Shown here in pieces: positions 63,599 through 64,000 of a stretch of DNA of 64,000 nucleotides (its first letter is position 1; the number at the start of each line of letters is the position of its first letter). The notes beneath the pieces were generated by a model. That model had not been told where the DNA came from, did no database searches, and worked only from the letters and a program-made list of their open reading frames with translations. Source of the DNA: Bryum argenteum (taxonomy: Eukaryota; Streptophyta; Bryopsida; Bryales; Bryaceae); assembly GCA_037043015.1 (NCBI GenBank), contig CM073324.1, positions 15,831,013 through 15,895,012 on the forward strand. Reading direction: 5' to 3'. Position numbers and translations under genes: made by a program.

Positions 63599-64000
63599 AT
63601 GGCGAGATTGGAGGAAGAAGATGAAGTGACTAATTGGCCAGAAGAAGAGAACGTCAAGTTTGATCTGCAGAATGTGAGTATAGGGTCGTCAGAGTCGAGC
63701 TTGCTTGCGGAGTTTTATGCGGAGTATTACAGATCTCATTGCACTCAACGAGGAGGAGGAACCAAAACCCGCGCCGAATTGGAAGCATTCTACTTCAAAC
63801 GAAACGGCTTCAAGGTGAGTATTTATTTTTTTCAAACTTTTATGTTGTCTCCGTGGTTCTGGTCGGCGTCATGGTCCTCCTTCGTGGTCCCCTTATTCGT
63901 GGTGTTCGTCGTCCAAGGCATGCACTCCCCATGGGAGGGTTTCGGCACCTCATCAGGGCCCTCGAGGTGGGCAAGTGCTGTACTGCAGGTGTGCCTCAGT
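63599..64000 (+). CDS. 5' exon of an unrecognised gene, continuing beyond window
   Basis: The exon 63599-63814 starts at ATG (MARLEEEDEVTNWPEEENVK) and reads through EFYAEYYRSHCTQRGG and LEAFYFKRNGFK to a good donor (AAG then GTGAGTATTT). It gives 72 codons in phase 0. Past the donor the frame happens to stay open to the window end, but composition becomes C/T-rich and resembles the CGTGGTTCTCC words of the gypsy B region. I think the coding exon ends at 63814. No family is recognised. Confidence 0.45.
   Translation, partial: MARLEEEDEVTNWPEEENVKFDLQNVSIGSSESSLLAEFYAEYYRSHCTQRGGGTKTRAELEAFYFKRNGFKVSIYFFQTFMLSPWFWSASWSSFVVPLFVVFVVQGMHSPWEGFGTSSGPSRWASAVLQVCLS

Overview
The window looks like repeat-rich nuclear DNA of a green plant of the streptophyte line. 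It contains a nuclear gene for the chloroplast NDH subunit NdhO with a transit peptide and short GT-AG introns, a plant-type 5S rRNA gene, TTTAGGG-type telomere-like repeats, and plant-style Copia, Ty3/gypsy and CACTA (En/Spm) elements. I cannot fix the species. An early-diverging land plant or a charophyte alga would fit.

Layout. 1-5.5 kb: an APE-type LINE on the minus strand. It has an ORF1, an unusual ORF made of twenty-four 8-residue repeats that ends in a 2A-like ribosome-skipping motif, and a frameshifted endonuclease; its RT would lie left of the window. 8.3-10.4 kb: ndhO (seven exons, minus). 15.0-16.1 kb: a coiled-coil ORF of unknown function. 21.2-21.6 kb: the 3' end of a lectin receptor-like kinase beside low-complexity DNA. 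25.0-26.1 kb: the 5' exons of a membrane-protein gene (RLSGMEISDLTMEL family), followed directly by a Copia LTR, primer-binding site and gag. 28.1-31.4 kb: short tandem repeats, one 5S rRNA gene, and a satellite array whose ~810-bp unit consists of five diverged ~163-bp monomers. 31.4-33.1 kb: a truncated Ty3/gypsy element.

33.1-52.3 kb: a 19.2-kb CACTA transposon with 31-bp perfect terminal inverted repeats. Genes diverge from a central bidirectional promoter. Two genes for low-complexity charged proteins (possible TNPA-like partners) run left. A zinc-finger/SET-domain gene and a TNP2 transposase (TNP2, DUF4218 and DUF4216 regions) run right. The transposase is broken by a 2.4-kb solo-LTR-like insertion with a 5-bp target duplication, by frameshifts, and by a 3.8-kb insertion flanked by 34-bp direct repeats. 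That second insertion holds satellite repeats and decayed ADD-type (ATRX-like) zinc fingers. One element therefore carries both a histone-methyltransferase-like domain and a chromatin-reader-like domain.

52.3-58.1 kb: a second Ty3/gypsy element (gag-pol, PBS, LTR), cut in its integrase by the CACTA end, then a Copia RT fragment. 58.5-62.2 kb: a divergent pair, namely a SWIM-zinc-finger transposase-like gene (minus) and a small acidic two-exon gene (plus) with a TATA box. 62.5-63.2 kb: a nested palindrome and a GC-rich minisatellite. 63.6 kb to the end: the first exon of an unknown gene.

All calls were made by reading the sequence and from memory of protein families. No database search was run.
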